A DNA stretch of 64,000 bases, taken from Citrobacter tructae. Lineage in GTDB: Bacteria > Pseudomonadota > Gammaproteobacteria > Enterobacterales > Enterobacteriaceae. The notes beneath the pieces were generated by a model. The model was given only the letters and a program-made list of their open reading frames with translations, made no database searches and was not told the DNA's origin. The position numbers and the translations under genes were made by a program. The stretch covers positions 1,364,001 through 1,428,000 of the forward strand of contig NZ_CP038469.1 of assembly GCF_004684345.1 (NCBI RefSeq). Direction: 5' to 3'. Of the stretch, positions 1 to 7,523 are shown in pieces; position 1 is the stretch's first letter, and each line of letters starts with the position of its first letter.

Positions 1-35
1 CAGGAAAACGACATGACAACTCCGGCAGATGGCTT

Positions 36-67
36 CAGGGCGCAAGTGTAACGCGAATTGCGCCCTG
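36..67. terminator. Hairpin beyond the penicillin-binding protein gene
   Basis: A perfect 10-bp inverted repeat (arms at 36-45 and 58-67, arm CAGGGCGCAA) lies just past the stop of the minus-strand transpeptidase gene. Neither side has a clear T-run, so it may be a weak terminator or only an RNA-stabilising stem. Confidence 0.35.
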
Positions 68-77
68 GGAAAATAAC

Positions 78-1823
78 TTACAGCGACGGAGAGGAGACGC
101 TATTGCCGTGCATCACCAGCAAGTGCTCAGAGTCGGCGGGCATGCCATCCGGTTTGACATTTTCCAGACGCAGCACGTCCCCCATTATCTGACTAAAGAC
201 AGGGGCCGATACTGCGCCGCCGTAATACGCCCCGTTTTGCGGATTGTTGATAACCACCACCAGAGCAAACTTTGGATCGCTTGCCGGGGCGACACCCGCC
301 GTGTACGCCACGTATTTATCGACATATTTACCGTCATCACCAATTTTCTTTGCCGTCCCGGTTTTCACTGCCACACGATAATCTCGTACCGCAGCCTTTG
401 TTCCCCCGCCACCGGGCAGCGCGACGCTTTCCATCATATGCTCAACCTGATGAACTAACGCCTCAGACATCACGCGTCGGCCTATCACCGGCGGATCGAT
501 ACGGGTAATAGATAGCGGTCGATAGATGCCAAAACTGCCGATGGTGGCGTAAACGTGCGCCAGTTGTAGCGGGGTGACCATTAAACCGTAGCCAAACGCA
601 AAGGTCGCGCGATCCAGGCTACTCCAGTAGCGGCGCTGGGGCATTAAACCGCTACTTTCGCCGGTCAATCCCAGTCCGGTCGGTTCGCCAAAACCAAAGC
701 TCTTATAGGTGTCCAACAGCCGCTGAATGGGCATGGCCAATGACAGATGCGACACGCCGGTATCGCTCGATTTTTGCAAAATACCGGTCAGCGACAATTC
801 AGGGTAATAGCCAACGTCACGGATACGATGCCCATCAAGATTAAAGGGATGGGTATCAATCACGCTATCAGGCTGCACAATCCCCTGTTGCAGGGCGGTC
901 ATAAGCACCAACGGCTTAACGGTAGAGCCCGGCTCAAAGGTATCGCTAATCGCACGGTTACGAAAATCGTCCAGCACGGCGCCATCGCGATTGTTGGGAT
1001 TAAAGTCAGGGAAACTCGCCATCGACAATATCTCACCAGTAGCGATACTGACCAGCACCGCCGCGCCTGACTCGGCTTTATTCCACGTGACGGCATTATC
1101 CAGTGCATCTTCGGTAACAGTCTGCAAGCGCTCATCAATACTCAGCTGCAACTCATGTGCGGGCACTGGCATCACTTCCGTGATGTTCTCAATCACATGA
1201 CCAAACTTATCTTTGCGCACCAGTCGCGAGCCGGGTTTGCCCATCAACTGGCTATTAAAGCTTTTTTCTACCCCTTCAATTCCCTGACCGTCAATGTTGG
1301 TGAAACCAATCAGATTCGCGGCGACATGCCCGGCCGGATAAAAGCGGCGGGACTCTTCACGCAGATTGATCCCCGGAAGATTCAGTTTATCAACCCACTG
1401 CGCCTGTTGGGGCGAAATCTGGCGCGCCAGGTAGATAAAGCGTCCGGCGGGATTGCTGTTAACGCGTTCCGCCAGTGAACCAAGCGACAGATGCAGAGTC
1501 TTTGCCAGCGCTTGCCAGCGCTCGTTATAACCGACACCGCCTTTGCTAATAATCGTCTTAGGATCGGCCCAGACAGCGTTAACCGGTACGCTCACCGCCA
1601 GCGGTCGCCCTTCTCTGTCGGTAATCATTCCGCGCGGAGATGCTGTTGTGACTTCACGTAACGAACGCATATCCTCCTGCTTCACCAGGCTGGTCGGTGT
1701 GACTATTTGCAACCACGCAACCCGCCCCAGGAGCAGCCCCAGGCTTAATAAAATTGCCGCGCAAAGCAGGGCAAAACGTACGGGAGTAAAATTGCGTGTA
1801 TCGCCGTCGTTTTTCTTTTTCAC
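78..1823 (-). CDS. FtsI-like peptidoglycan transpeptidase (PBP3-SAL type)
   Basis: This 581-residue class B penicillin-binding protein would cross-link septal peptidoglycan in the periplasm. It has a short cytoplasmic N-terminus, one membrane anchor (about residues 16-41), a dimerisation domain, and a transpeptidase domain with S300-T-V-K as the nucleophile motif and K487-T-G. The second active-site motif, SSN in E. coli FtsI, reads S352-S-D354 here. The cell's main ftsI lies in the dcw cluster, so this is a paralogue. Salmonella carries such a gene (PBP3-SAL, reported as active in acid conditions) between rlmA and cspC, and the position here agrees. It is transcribed toward the left edge, away from a separate cspC terminator, so it probably has its own promoter in 1824-1970. 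Function is by homology. Confidence 0.85.
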   Translation of the reverse strand: MKKKNDGDTRNFTPVRFALLCAAILLSLGLLLGRVAWLQIVTPTSLVKQEDMRSLREVTTASPRGMITDREGRPLAVSVPVNAVWADPKTIISKGGVGYNERWQALAKTLHLSLGSLAERVNSNPAGRFIYLARQISPQQAQWVDKLNLPGINLREESRRFYPAGHVAANLIGFTNIDGQGIEGVEKSFNSQLMGKPGSRLVRKDKFGHVIENITEVMPVPAHELQLSIDERLQTVTEDALDNAVTWNKAESGAAVLVSIATGEILSMASFPDFNPNNRDGAVLDDFRNRAISDTFEPGSTVKPLVLMTALQQGIVQPDSVIDTHPFNLDGHRIRDVGYYPELSLTGILQKSSDTGVSHLSLAMPIQRLLDTYKSFGFGEPTGLGLTGESSGLMPQRRYWSSLDRATFAFGYGLMVTPLQLAHVYATIGSFGIYRPLSITRIDPPVIGRRVMSEALVHQVEHMMESVALPGGGGTKAAVRDYRVAVKTGTAKKIGDDGKYVDKYVAYTAGVAPASDPKFALVVVINNPQNGAYYGGAVSAPVFSQIMGDVLRLENVKPDGMPADSEHLLVMHGNSVSSPSL

Positions 1824-1970
1824 CTGGTCTCCAGCAAGATAGTTTTTCAGGTGACTGATTTAACGAGAATTAGCGGCAGAAAGCGGGGAAAACAATGCTA
1901 CGAACATCACGCCTTTGCAACAAAGCGCTAATGGGAAGGCATTTTGAAATATTTTGACGTAATCTGAATT

Positions 1971-1996
1971 AAAAAGCCCCGCAAATGCGAGGCTTT
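1971..1996 (-). terminator. Terminator of yobF-cspC
   Basis: A GC-rich stem (AAAGCCCCGC / GCGAGGCTTT with one-base offsets) is followed on the minus strand by five T residues, about 45 bp past the cspC stop. It fits an intrinsic terminator for the cspC transcript. Confidence 0.8.
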
Positions 1997-2042
1997 ATAT
2001 CTGAAATTGCTGCGCCTGAGCGCTTCAAATCAGTGGTTTCGA

Positions 2043-2258
2043 TCAGATAGCTGTTACGTTAACAGCAGCCGGACCTTTCTGGCCGTCCTGAATTTCGAAC
2101 TCAACGTTCTGGCCTTCAGCCAGAGTTTTGAAACCGTTACCCTGGATTGCAGAGAAGTGTACAAACACATCTTTGCTGCCATCAGCAGGAGTAATGAAAC
2201 CAAAACCTTTAGACTCGTTGAACCACTTAACTTGACCTTTAATCTTTGCCATTTGCAA
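2043..2258 (-). CDS. cspC: Cold-shock-family RNA chaperone CspC
   Basis: This 71-codon frame holds the complete 69-residue CspC, an OB-fold protein that binds single-stranded RNA and DNA and stabilises stress mRNAs such as rpoS. The best start is the Met at 2252 (sequence [20 protein letters not shown]), two codons inside the longer frame. The RNP1 (KGFGFI) and RNP2 (VFVHF) motifs are intact, and as far as I recall the protein matches E. coli CspC almost completely. It lies 6 bp downstream of yobF in one transcript, and the leader and translation of yobF probably set its expression. CspC is constitutive rather than cold-induced in E. coli. Confidence 0.95.
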
Positions 2259-2264
2259 AATTCC

Positions 2265-2408
2265 TTAGAGTATTTTCTTCGCCCGCAGGCATAACATAGA
2301 TAAAACTGAGACATTACTGCTTGAGGCACTAATATAAGGTTCGGCAGAGAAGCGGTATTCAACGTCAACGTGTTTACTCAGGACTTCTTTACTGAAAATG
2401 CCACACAT
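2265..2408 (-). CDS. yobF: Small stress protein YobF
   Basis: This 47-residue ORF begins MCGIFSKEVLSKHVDVEYRF, closely matching YobF of E. coli, a small protein of unknown function that accumulates after heat and other stress. It directly precedes cspC and shares its transcript. No membrane segment or signal peptide is visible. The start is the only Met in frame with a conserved N-terminus. Confidence 0.9.
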   Translation of the reverse strand: MCGIFSKEVLSKHVDVEYRFSAEPYISASSSNVSVLSMLCLRAKKIL

Positions 2409-3045
2409 AAACAGAACTGTACCTCGTTTAACCCAAAACGTGTTATCACATACAACGATAATAATGGCAAGCCATTTTTAAACGTGTCTCGATCGGTCGC
2501 ACAAATCCCGAAGTTCATCTCACGACAACTGCACAGTTATGCGCCAGACCAAGTCTGGATATATTCTCAACGCTCTCGCCCAGCCCCGGCTGGCATATGC
2601 AGCAGCCGTGACATATCTACCATAGCTCACGTTGTTCGGTTGTTCCAGATACTCTGATGCACCGTGTGCTGAATATCATTTTTTATGCTTAGTAATGCAT
2701 AATTTGTCACAACGGTGAAAATGAGATCCGCCTTCTGGTTTTGCAGAAAAATAATGAAAGAATGATGACAAAGCACAAAAAAGTAAGAGAAACGTTTCGC
2801 TGATAATAAAACGATCGTTATCACAAAAATGACACAATCATATTATTAACGTATGGGTAATTATATTTAACGCTGGGCCAGACAGAGAATTAATGGGGGC
2901 GCAGTGAATAGAAGGAAGGATGTTACATACCGAACAATACGCGAACAGCCCACAGGTTGTAGAAGAAAATCATCTGACGGGGCTGACGACAGGATGGCGT
3001 ATCTGAGAACAGCGTTGTCAGACGCCCACCCTGTCTTTCAGGTTA
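2409..3045. other. Non-coding stretch between yobF and yebO
   Basis: I see no convincing gene in these 637 bp. The part next to 2408 must hold the promoter and leader of yobF-cspC. A 6-bp arm hairpin (CCAGAC / GTCTGG) lies near 2543-2557. A longer imperfect stem (ACAGGATGGCGT against ACGCCCACCCTGT, about 2990-3033) sits just past the yebO stop and could end the yebO transcript. The one ORF in 2627-2824 is low-complexity and AT-rich and is not supported. Confidence 0.6.
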
Positions 3046-3327
3046 CTAGCGCTCAGCTACCAGGCGAATGATGTCATCATCCTCATCCTGTTTTTGCTCC
3101 GCAACCTCCGCGACCTTTTCGGGTTCGTTAGCTTCGCAAAGACGACGGAGCAATGCGTTCTGCCGTTTTTGCTGATCTAACAATGCTTCAAGTAACTCGA
3201 TCTGCTCATTAGTACGTGAGCTTGCTCGATTGATGAAGAACCACAATACAAGCCCGATAACCAGAACCACCACCGATACAACTAAAGACGCAAAGCTTAA
3301 CGCGCCAGAGTTCAAAACTTCGTTCAT
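3046..3327 (-). CDS. yebO: Small membrane protein YebO
   Basis: This 93-residue protein has one N-terminal transmembrane helix (about residues 11-33) followed by a charged, probably coiled-coil segment (RTNEQIELLEALLDQQKRQN) and an acidic tail. It matches YebO of E. coli in sequence and in place, directly downstream of mgrB. Function is unknown. In E. coli the mgrB-yebO region belongs to the PhoP regulon, but no PhoP box was verified here. Confidence 0.88.
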   Translation of the reverse strand: MNEVLNSGALSFASLVVSVVVLVIGLVLWFFINRASSRTNEQIELLEALLDQQKRQNALLRRLCEANEPEKVAEVAEQKQDEDDDIIRLVAER

Positions 3328-3401
3328 TTCACCACCTCAATGTAGACAGCGTAGTTTACCACTGCCGCACAAGAAGGTAATCAACTGTTGCTAAAATGCG
3401 C

Positions 3402-3545
3402 TTACCAGGGAATAAATTTATTGATGGCGCAAATTCCGTTGAAAAATTGTACGTCCTGATCGCACATGATGTTGAACACCTGCGCCCACATCAGTATGCA
3501 TACCAGTACGACAACTATCAGGACCACCCACCGCATTTTTTTCAC
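3402..3545 (-). CDS. mgrB: PhoQ inhibitor peptide MgrB
   Basis: This 47-residue inner-membrane peptide starts with GTG, as in E. coli, and reads from KKMRWVVLIVVVLVCILMW to the C-terminal KFIPW. It is made under PhoP control and inhibits the PhoQ kinase, giving negative feedback. One transmembrane helix (about residues 5-24) is followed by a periplasmic part with the two conserved cysteines (MCDQDVQFFNGIC). The gene is intact, so the colistin resistance caused by mgrB loss in other enterobacteria is not expected from this locus. A plus-strand ORF over the same bases is a shadow. Confidence 0.93.
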   Translation of the reverse strand: MKKMRWVVLIVVVLVCILMWAQVFNIMCDQDVQFFNGICAINKFIPW

Positions 3546-3708
3546 TCCAACTCCACTCTCCGAATCCACATCCTATGCGACTAAATTATCATGCGTTACC
3601 TAAACCCAGCGTTAACTGTAACGGCATTACTCTTTTTAGGAATGATTAACTTGTTTCATTCAGTGTACAGGCTAATCTTATAATAACGAGAAAAGATAAG
3701 AGGTTGTA

Positions 3709-3948
3709 ATGCGTCTAATTATTCGCGCGATTGTTTTGTTAGCTCTGGTTTGGATTGGTTTATTACTCAGCGGCTACGGCGTATTGATAGGAAGTAAAGA
3801 GAATGCAGCGGGACTCGGCTTGCAATGCCAGTACCTGACGGCACGAGGCACCAGTACCGCACAGTATGTGCATACCAACAGCGGTATCATCGGACTGTCG
3901 GACTGCCCTCTGTTAAGGAAAAGCACCGTGATTGTCGATAATGGTTAA
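3709..3948 (+). CDS. yobH: Small exported or membrane protein YobH
   Basis: This 79-residue protein begins with a hydrophobic helix (about residues 4-26) and continues with a polar C-terminal part holding two cysteines (LQCQYLT, SDCPLL). It closely matches YobH of E. coli, a protein of unknown function found between mgrB and kdgR. It is transcribed toward kdgR and ends at a shared bidirectional terminator. The helix could be a signal anchor. Confidence 0.88.
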   Translation: MRLIIRAIVLLALVWIGLLLSGYGVLIGSKENAAGLGLQCQYLTARGTSTAQYVHTNSGIIGLSDCPLLRKSTVIVDNG

Positions 3949-4004
3949 TACAGCGGCAATATAACAGTTCATTATTTGCGCCAACCTGCATTAAATTTGT
4001 TCAT

Positions 4005-4040
4005 AAAAAAGCCCCGGTAGATTAATACCTGGGGCTTTTT
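4005..4040. terminator. Bidirectional terminator, yobH / kdgR
   Basis: A strong stem (AAAAAGCCCCGGTA against TACCTGGGGCTTTTT) lies between the convergent yobH and kdgR genes. Arms run A-rich to T-rich in both directions, so it can terminate both. Confidence 0.85.
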
Positions 4041-4062
4041 AGCTTATGGCTCATTAATCAAA

Positions 4063-4854
4063 TCAGAATGGATAGTCGTTATAACCCATTTGCTCTGAAA
4101 TTTTACGTGCAGCCGTGTGCAGCATCTCGACATAGTCGTGTAAACGTTCTTCAGAAAAACGCAGGGTTGGGAATGAAATACTCAGACCCGCAATGACCAC
4201 ACCGAAACGATCAAAGACCGGAACGCCGATGCAGCGCAACCCTTCTTCCTGCTCTTCGTTATCTTCACCGTAACCTTGTTCACGCACTTTATCCAGCAGC
4301 AGCAACAATTCATCAGTGTTAGTGATCGTACGGTCTGTGCTGCGCTTGTATTCAACGCCTTCAAGAATCTGTTTTACTTCGTCACGGTCACGCCACGCCA
4401 GCAGCACTTTACCAATCGCCGTACTGTATAACGGGTTACGACGGCCTACGCGAGAATACATACGCAAATTGTACATCGAGTCTATTTTGTGGATGTAGAC
4501 AATGCTGTCTTCATCCAGCGCACCGAGGTGTACCGTCTCTTTGGTCAAACGCGACAGTTCGCGCATCTGAATATCCGCGCTACGGATCAAATCTACGTTT
4601 TGCAACGCGCGCGCACCCAATTCAAACAATTTCAGGGTCAGAGAATATTTCTCAGACTCCCCTTCCTGTGCCACATAACCCAGCGTTTTCATGGTCTGTA
4701 AAAAGCGATAAACGGTGCTTTTTGACATCATGACGCGTTGCGACAATTCGGTAATACCAATTTCGCGCTCTTCACCCAGCGCCTGCAGAATGCCAAAAAC
4801 TTTCAGCACGGAAGAAACAGAATCGGGTTGTTTATCCAGATCTGCGATAGCCAT
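4063..4854 (-). CDS. kdgR: IclR-family repressor KdgR
   Basis: This 263-residue protein represses genes for uptake and breakdown of 2-keto-3-deoxygluconate and related sugar acids, and is released by KDG. An N-terminal winged helix-turn-helix (about residues 13-70, with the segment VMMSKSTVYRFLQTM) is followed by the IclR effector domain (GLSISFPTLRFSEERL near the C-terminus). Length and sequence match E. coli KdgR. It diverges from yebQ over 175 bp that must hold both promoters. Confidence 0.93.
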   Translation of the reverse strand: MAIADLDKQPDSVSSVLKVFGILQALGEEREIGITELSQRVMMSKSTVYRFLQTMKTLGYVAQEGESEKYSLTLKLFELGARALQNVDLIRSADIQMRELSRLTKETVHLGALDEDSIVYIHKIDSMYNLRMYSRVGRRNPLYSTAIGKVLLAWRDRDEVKQILEGVEYKRSTDRTITNTDELLLLLDKVREQGYGEDNEEQEEGLRCIGVPVFDRFGVVIAGLSISFPTLRFSEERLHDYVEMLHTAARKISEQMGYNDYPF

Positions 4855-5029
4855 TTATCACCTCATTACGAGTGTTTTATAAAAATCAGAACCGGTTTTT
4901 ATTATAATTTCACGTATCGATGCTCGCAATCCATCTTTGCTTACTTAGTTACAAATCTGCGACATACCGCCTGAATATCAATGCTAGAATTATTATTCTC
5001 ATCATAATTTCCGACAATATTGACTCCCT

Positions 5030-6403
5030 ATGGATAAGTCCCAGGCCGATGGCCTGCCGTTGCCCCAACGATATGGCGCAATTTTAACCATTATTATTGG
5101 TATCTCGATGGCCGTACTGGATGGCGCAATTGCGAATGTTGCCCTGCCGACAATTGCTGCCGATCTTCAGGCCTCCCCCGCCAGCTCAATTTGGATTGTT
5201 AACGCTTATCAAATTGCGATTGTAGTTTCACTACTCTCACTCTCATTTTTAGGCGACATGTTTGGCTACCGACGCATTTATAAATGCGGGCTGGTCGTTT
5301 TTCTGCTCGCGTCACTCTTCTGTTCATTGTCGGATTCCCTGCAGATGCTAACACTTGCGCGCGTAGCTCAGGGGTTTGGCGGAGCCGCGTTAATGAGCGT
5401 GAATACGGCGCTGATCCGGCTTATTTACCCGCAGCGCCAACTTGGTCGCGGGATGGGCATTAACTCGTTCGTTGTGGCGGTCTCTTCTGCCGCCGGACCG
5501 ACTATTGCTGCAGCAATCCTCTCCATTGCTTCATGGAAATGGTTGTTCTTGATCAACGTACCGCTCGGGATTATTGCCCTCTTGCTAGCCATGCGCTTTT
5601 TGCCAGCGAACGCTGCACGTAGCAATAAACCTCGCTTTGATTTACCCAGTGCGGTGATGAATGCGTTAACGTTCGGTTTGCTGATCACAGCACTCAGCGG
5701 ATTTGCCCAGGGACAGTCATCAACACTGATCGAAGCTGAACTGGTGGGACTCATCGTGGTAGGATTTTTCTTTATCCGCCGACAGCTGTCACTGCCTGTT
5801 CCACTCCTACCGGTTGATCTGCTGCGCATACCGCTTTTTTCGCTCTCCATCTGCACCTCGATCTGTTCATTTTGCGCACAAATGCTGGCCATGGTATCCC
5901 TGCCCTTCTTTTTACAAACCGTGTTGGGTCGCAGTGAGGTTGAAACAGGCCTGTTGTTGACCCCATGGCCGCTGGCCACCATGGTTATGGCACCACTGGC
6001 AGGCTATTTGATTGAACGTGTCCACGCCGGGCTTTTAGGCGCTTTGGGAATGGTGGTGATGGCGTGTGGATTATTTTCACTGGTGTTGCTGCCATCCGCG
6101 CCGTCGGATTTCAATATTATCTGGCCGATGATTTTGTGCGGCGCGGGCTTTGGCCTGTTCCAGTCGCCAAACAACCACACTATTATCACTTCCGCACCGC
6201 GCGAACGTAGCGGAGGCGCAAGCGGGATGCTGGGAACGGCGCGTTTGCTGGGCCAAAGCACCGGTGCCGCATTAGTGGCACTGATGCTAAATCAGTTTGG
6301 CGACAGCGGAACGCACGTGTCGTTGCTGACAGCAGGCGTTTTGGCAACCCTTGCCGCCATTGTCAGTGGGCTACGAATTACCCAACCTCGGGTTCAGATG
6401 TAA
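5030..6403 (+). CDS. yebQ: DHA2-type MFS efflux transporter YebQ
   Basis: This 457-residue inner-membrane protein has a hydropathy pattern of about 14 helices. It carries the DHA2 motifs near the N-terminus (VLDGAIANVALPTIA) and the loop 2-3 motif GDMFGYRRIY. Its place next to kdgR matches YebQ of E. coli, a predicted proton-driven multidrug exporter with no proven substrate. The frame runs from ATG to a stop that overlaps a terminator hairpin. Confidence 0.9.
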   Translation: MDKSQADGLPLPQRYGAILTIIIGISMAVLDGAIANVALPTIAADLQASPASSIWIVNAYQIAIVVSLLSLSFLGDMFGYRRIYKCGLVVFLLASLFCSLSDSLQMLTLARVAQGFGGAALMSVNTALIRLIYPQRQLGRGMGINSFVVAVSSAAGPTIAAAILSIASWKWLFLINVPLGIIALLLAMRFLPANAARSNKPRFDLPSAVMNALTFGLLITALSGFAQGQSSTLIEAELVGLIVVGFFFIRRQLSLPVPLLPVDLLRIPLFSLSICTSICSFCAQMLAMVSLPFFLQTVLGRSEVETGLLLTPWPLATMVMAPLAGYLIERVHAGLLGALGMVVMACGLFSLVLLPSAPSDFNIIWPMILCGAGFGLFQSPNNHTIITSAPRERSGGASGMLGTARLLGQSTGAALVALMLNQFGDSGTHVSLLTAGVLATLAAIVSGLRITQPRVQM

Positions 6404-6431
6404 AAAAAGCGCGTCGATTGACGCGCTTTTT
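6403..6431. terminator. Bidirectional terminator, yebQ / htpX
   Basis: The stem AAAAAGCGCGTC-GATT-GACGCGCTTTTT lies between convergent yebQ and htpX and has A/T tracts on both sides. Confidence 0.88.
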
Positions 6432-6449
6432 CATTTAACATACCGCGGG

Positions 6450-7331
6450 TTATTTCAGGTATTCTCCGCTGCGAAGCGCTTCAATACGCTTATCCAGCGG
6501 TGGGTGCGTCATAAACAGCTCGCTCAACGACTTGGATTTACCGTTGATGCAGAAAGCCATCATGCTGGTTGCTTCCTGCGGCTCATAGCTGGTTTTCAGA
6601 CGCTGCAATGCAGCGATCATTTTCTCACGACCAACCAGTTTGGCAGAACCCGCATCCGCGTGGAATTCACGATGACGTGAGAACCACATGGTAATAATGC
6701 TCGCCAGAATACCAAACACCAGTTCCAGCACCGTTGCAACGGCAAAGTAGATTAACGGGTTACCGTTGCTCCCCTCGCCTTCTTCGCGGTTTCCACCCAT
6801 AAAACCGGCGGCGATTTGCGCCAGAATGCGCGAGATAAAGATAACAAAGGTGTTCACCACGCCCTGAATCAGCGTCATGGTAACCATATCACCATTGGCA
6901 ATGTGGCTGATTTCATGCGCGATAACGGCTTCTGCTTCATCCGGGCTCATGTTTTGCAACAAACCGGTGCTGACAGCCACCAGCGACGCATCCCGGCGCG
7001 CGCCGGTCGCAAATGCGTTAATATCCGGCGCATGGTAAATAGCCACCTGCGGCATAGCGATCCCGGCCTGACGAGCCTGTGTCGCTACAGTATTCATCAG
7101 CCAGCGTTCTCTTTCATTGCGGGGCTGTTCAATCACTTCCCCACCAACGGACTTTAACGCCATCCATTTGGACATCAGCAGCGAAATGAAGGAACCACCA
7201 AAACCAAACAGCAGTGCCATAATCAACAAGCCTTGAACGCTGCTTGACTGAATCCCTGTCAGGCTCAATACCAGCCCGAAAACGACCATCACAGCCAGGT
7301 TCGTCAGCAGGAAGAGCGCGATTCGCATCAT
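6450..7331 (-). CDS. htpX: Membrane zinc metalloprotease HtpX
   Basis: This 293-residue M48-family protease degrades misfolded inner-membrane proteins together with FtsH. Two N-terminal transmembrane helices (about 4-24 and 33-53) precede the catalytic site H139-E-I-S-H143, and two further hydrophobic segments (about 157-178 and 196-216) follow. The distal glutamate probably lies in REFHADAGSA. In E. coli the gene is induced by CpxR. A 7-bp palindrome lies upstream at 7375-7391, but no Cpx box was verified. Confidence 0.95.
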   Translation of the reverse strand: MMRIALFLLTNLAVMVVFGLVLSLTGIQSSSVQGLLIMALLFGFGGSFISLLMSKWMALKSVGGEVIEQPRNERERWLMNTVATQARQAGIAMPQVAIYHAPDINAFATGARRDASLVAVSTGLLQNMSPDEAEAVIAHEISHIANGDMVTMTLIQGVVNTFVIFISRILAQIAAGFMGGNREEGEGSNGNPLIYFAVATVLELVFGILASIITMWFSRHREFHADAGSAKLVGREKMIAALQRLKTSYEPQEATSMMAFCINGKSKSLSELFMTHPPLDKRIEALRSGEYLK

Positions 7332-7374
7332 AATTTTCTTTTAACCTCAATTTAACAAAACGCACTATGCGATT

Positions 7375-7391
7375 ACCCATATCGTATGGGT
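7375..7391. promoter_or_regulatory. Short palindrome upstream of htpX
   Basis: ACCCATA-tcg-TATGGGT is a perfect 7-bp inverted repeat about 44 bp upstream of the htpX start. It could be an operator or a small stem; no known protein site was recognised. Confidence 0.3.
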
Positions 7392-7487
7392 CTTACGGCT
7401 ATTTTCAAGCATGCATACGTGCTAAGTCACCAGAAAGACACAACTTTACATTTTACCGTATCACACTGACGACTTCATGCGGTTGTT

Positions 7488-7518
7488 AAAAAAACAGGCA
7501 CAATTTCTTGTGCCTGTT
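7488..7518 (-). terminator. Terminator of proQ-prc
   Basis: The perfect stem AACAGGCACAA-tttc-TTGTGCCTGTT is followed on the minus strand by seven T residues, just past the prc stop. Confidence 0.9.
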
Positions 7519-7523
7519 GGATA

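Noticed and set aside
2627..2824. Minus-strand 65-codon ORF between yobF and yebO
   Set aside because: AT-rich, no conserved sequence known to me, and it sits in the yobF leader/promoter zone.
3396..3584. Plus-strand 62-codon ORF
   Set aside because: It is the complement of mgrB, whose GTG-started frame is conserved to the last residue.
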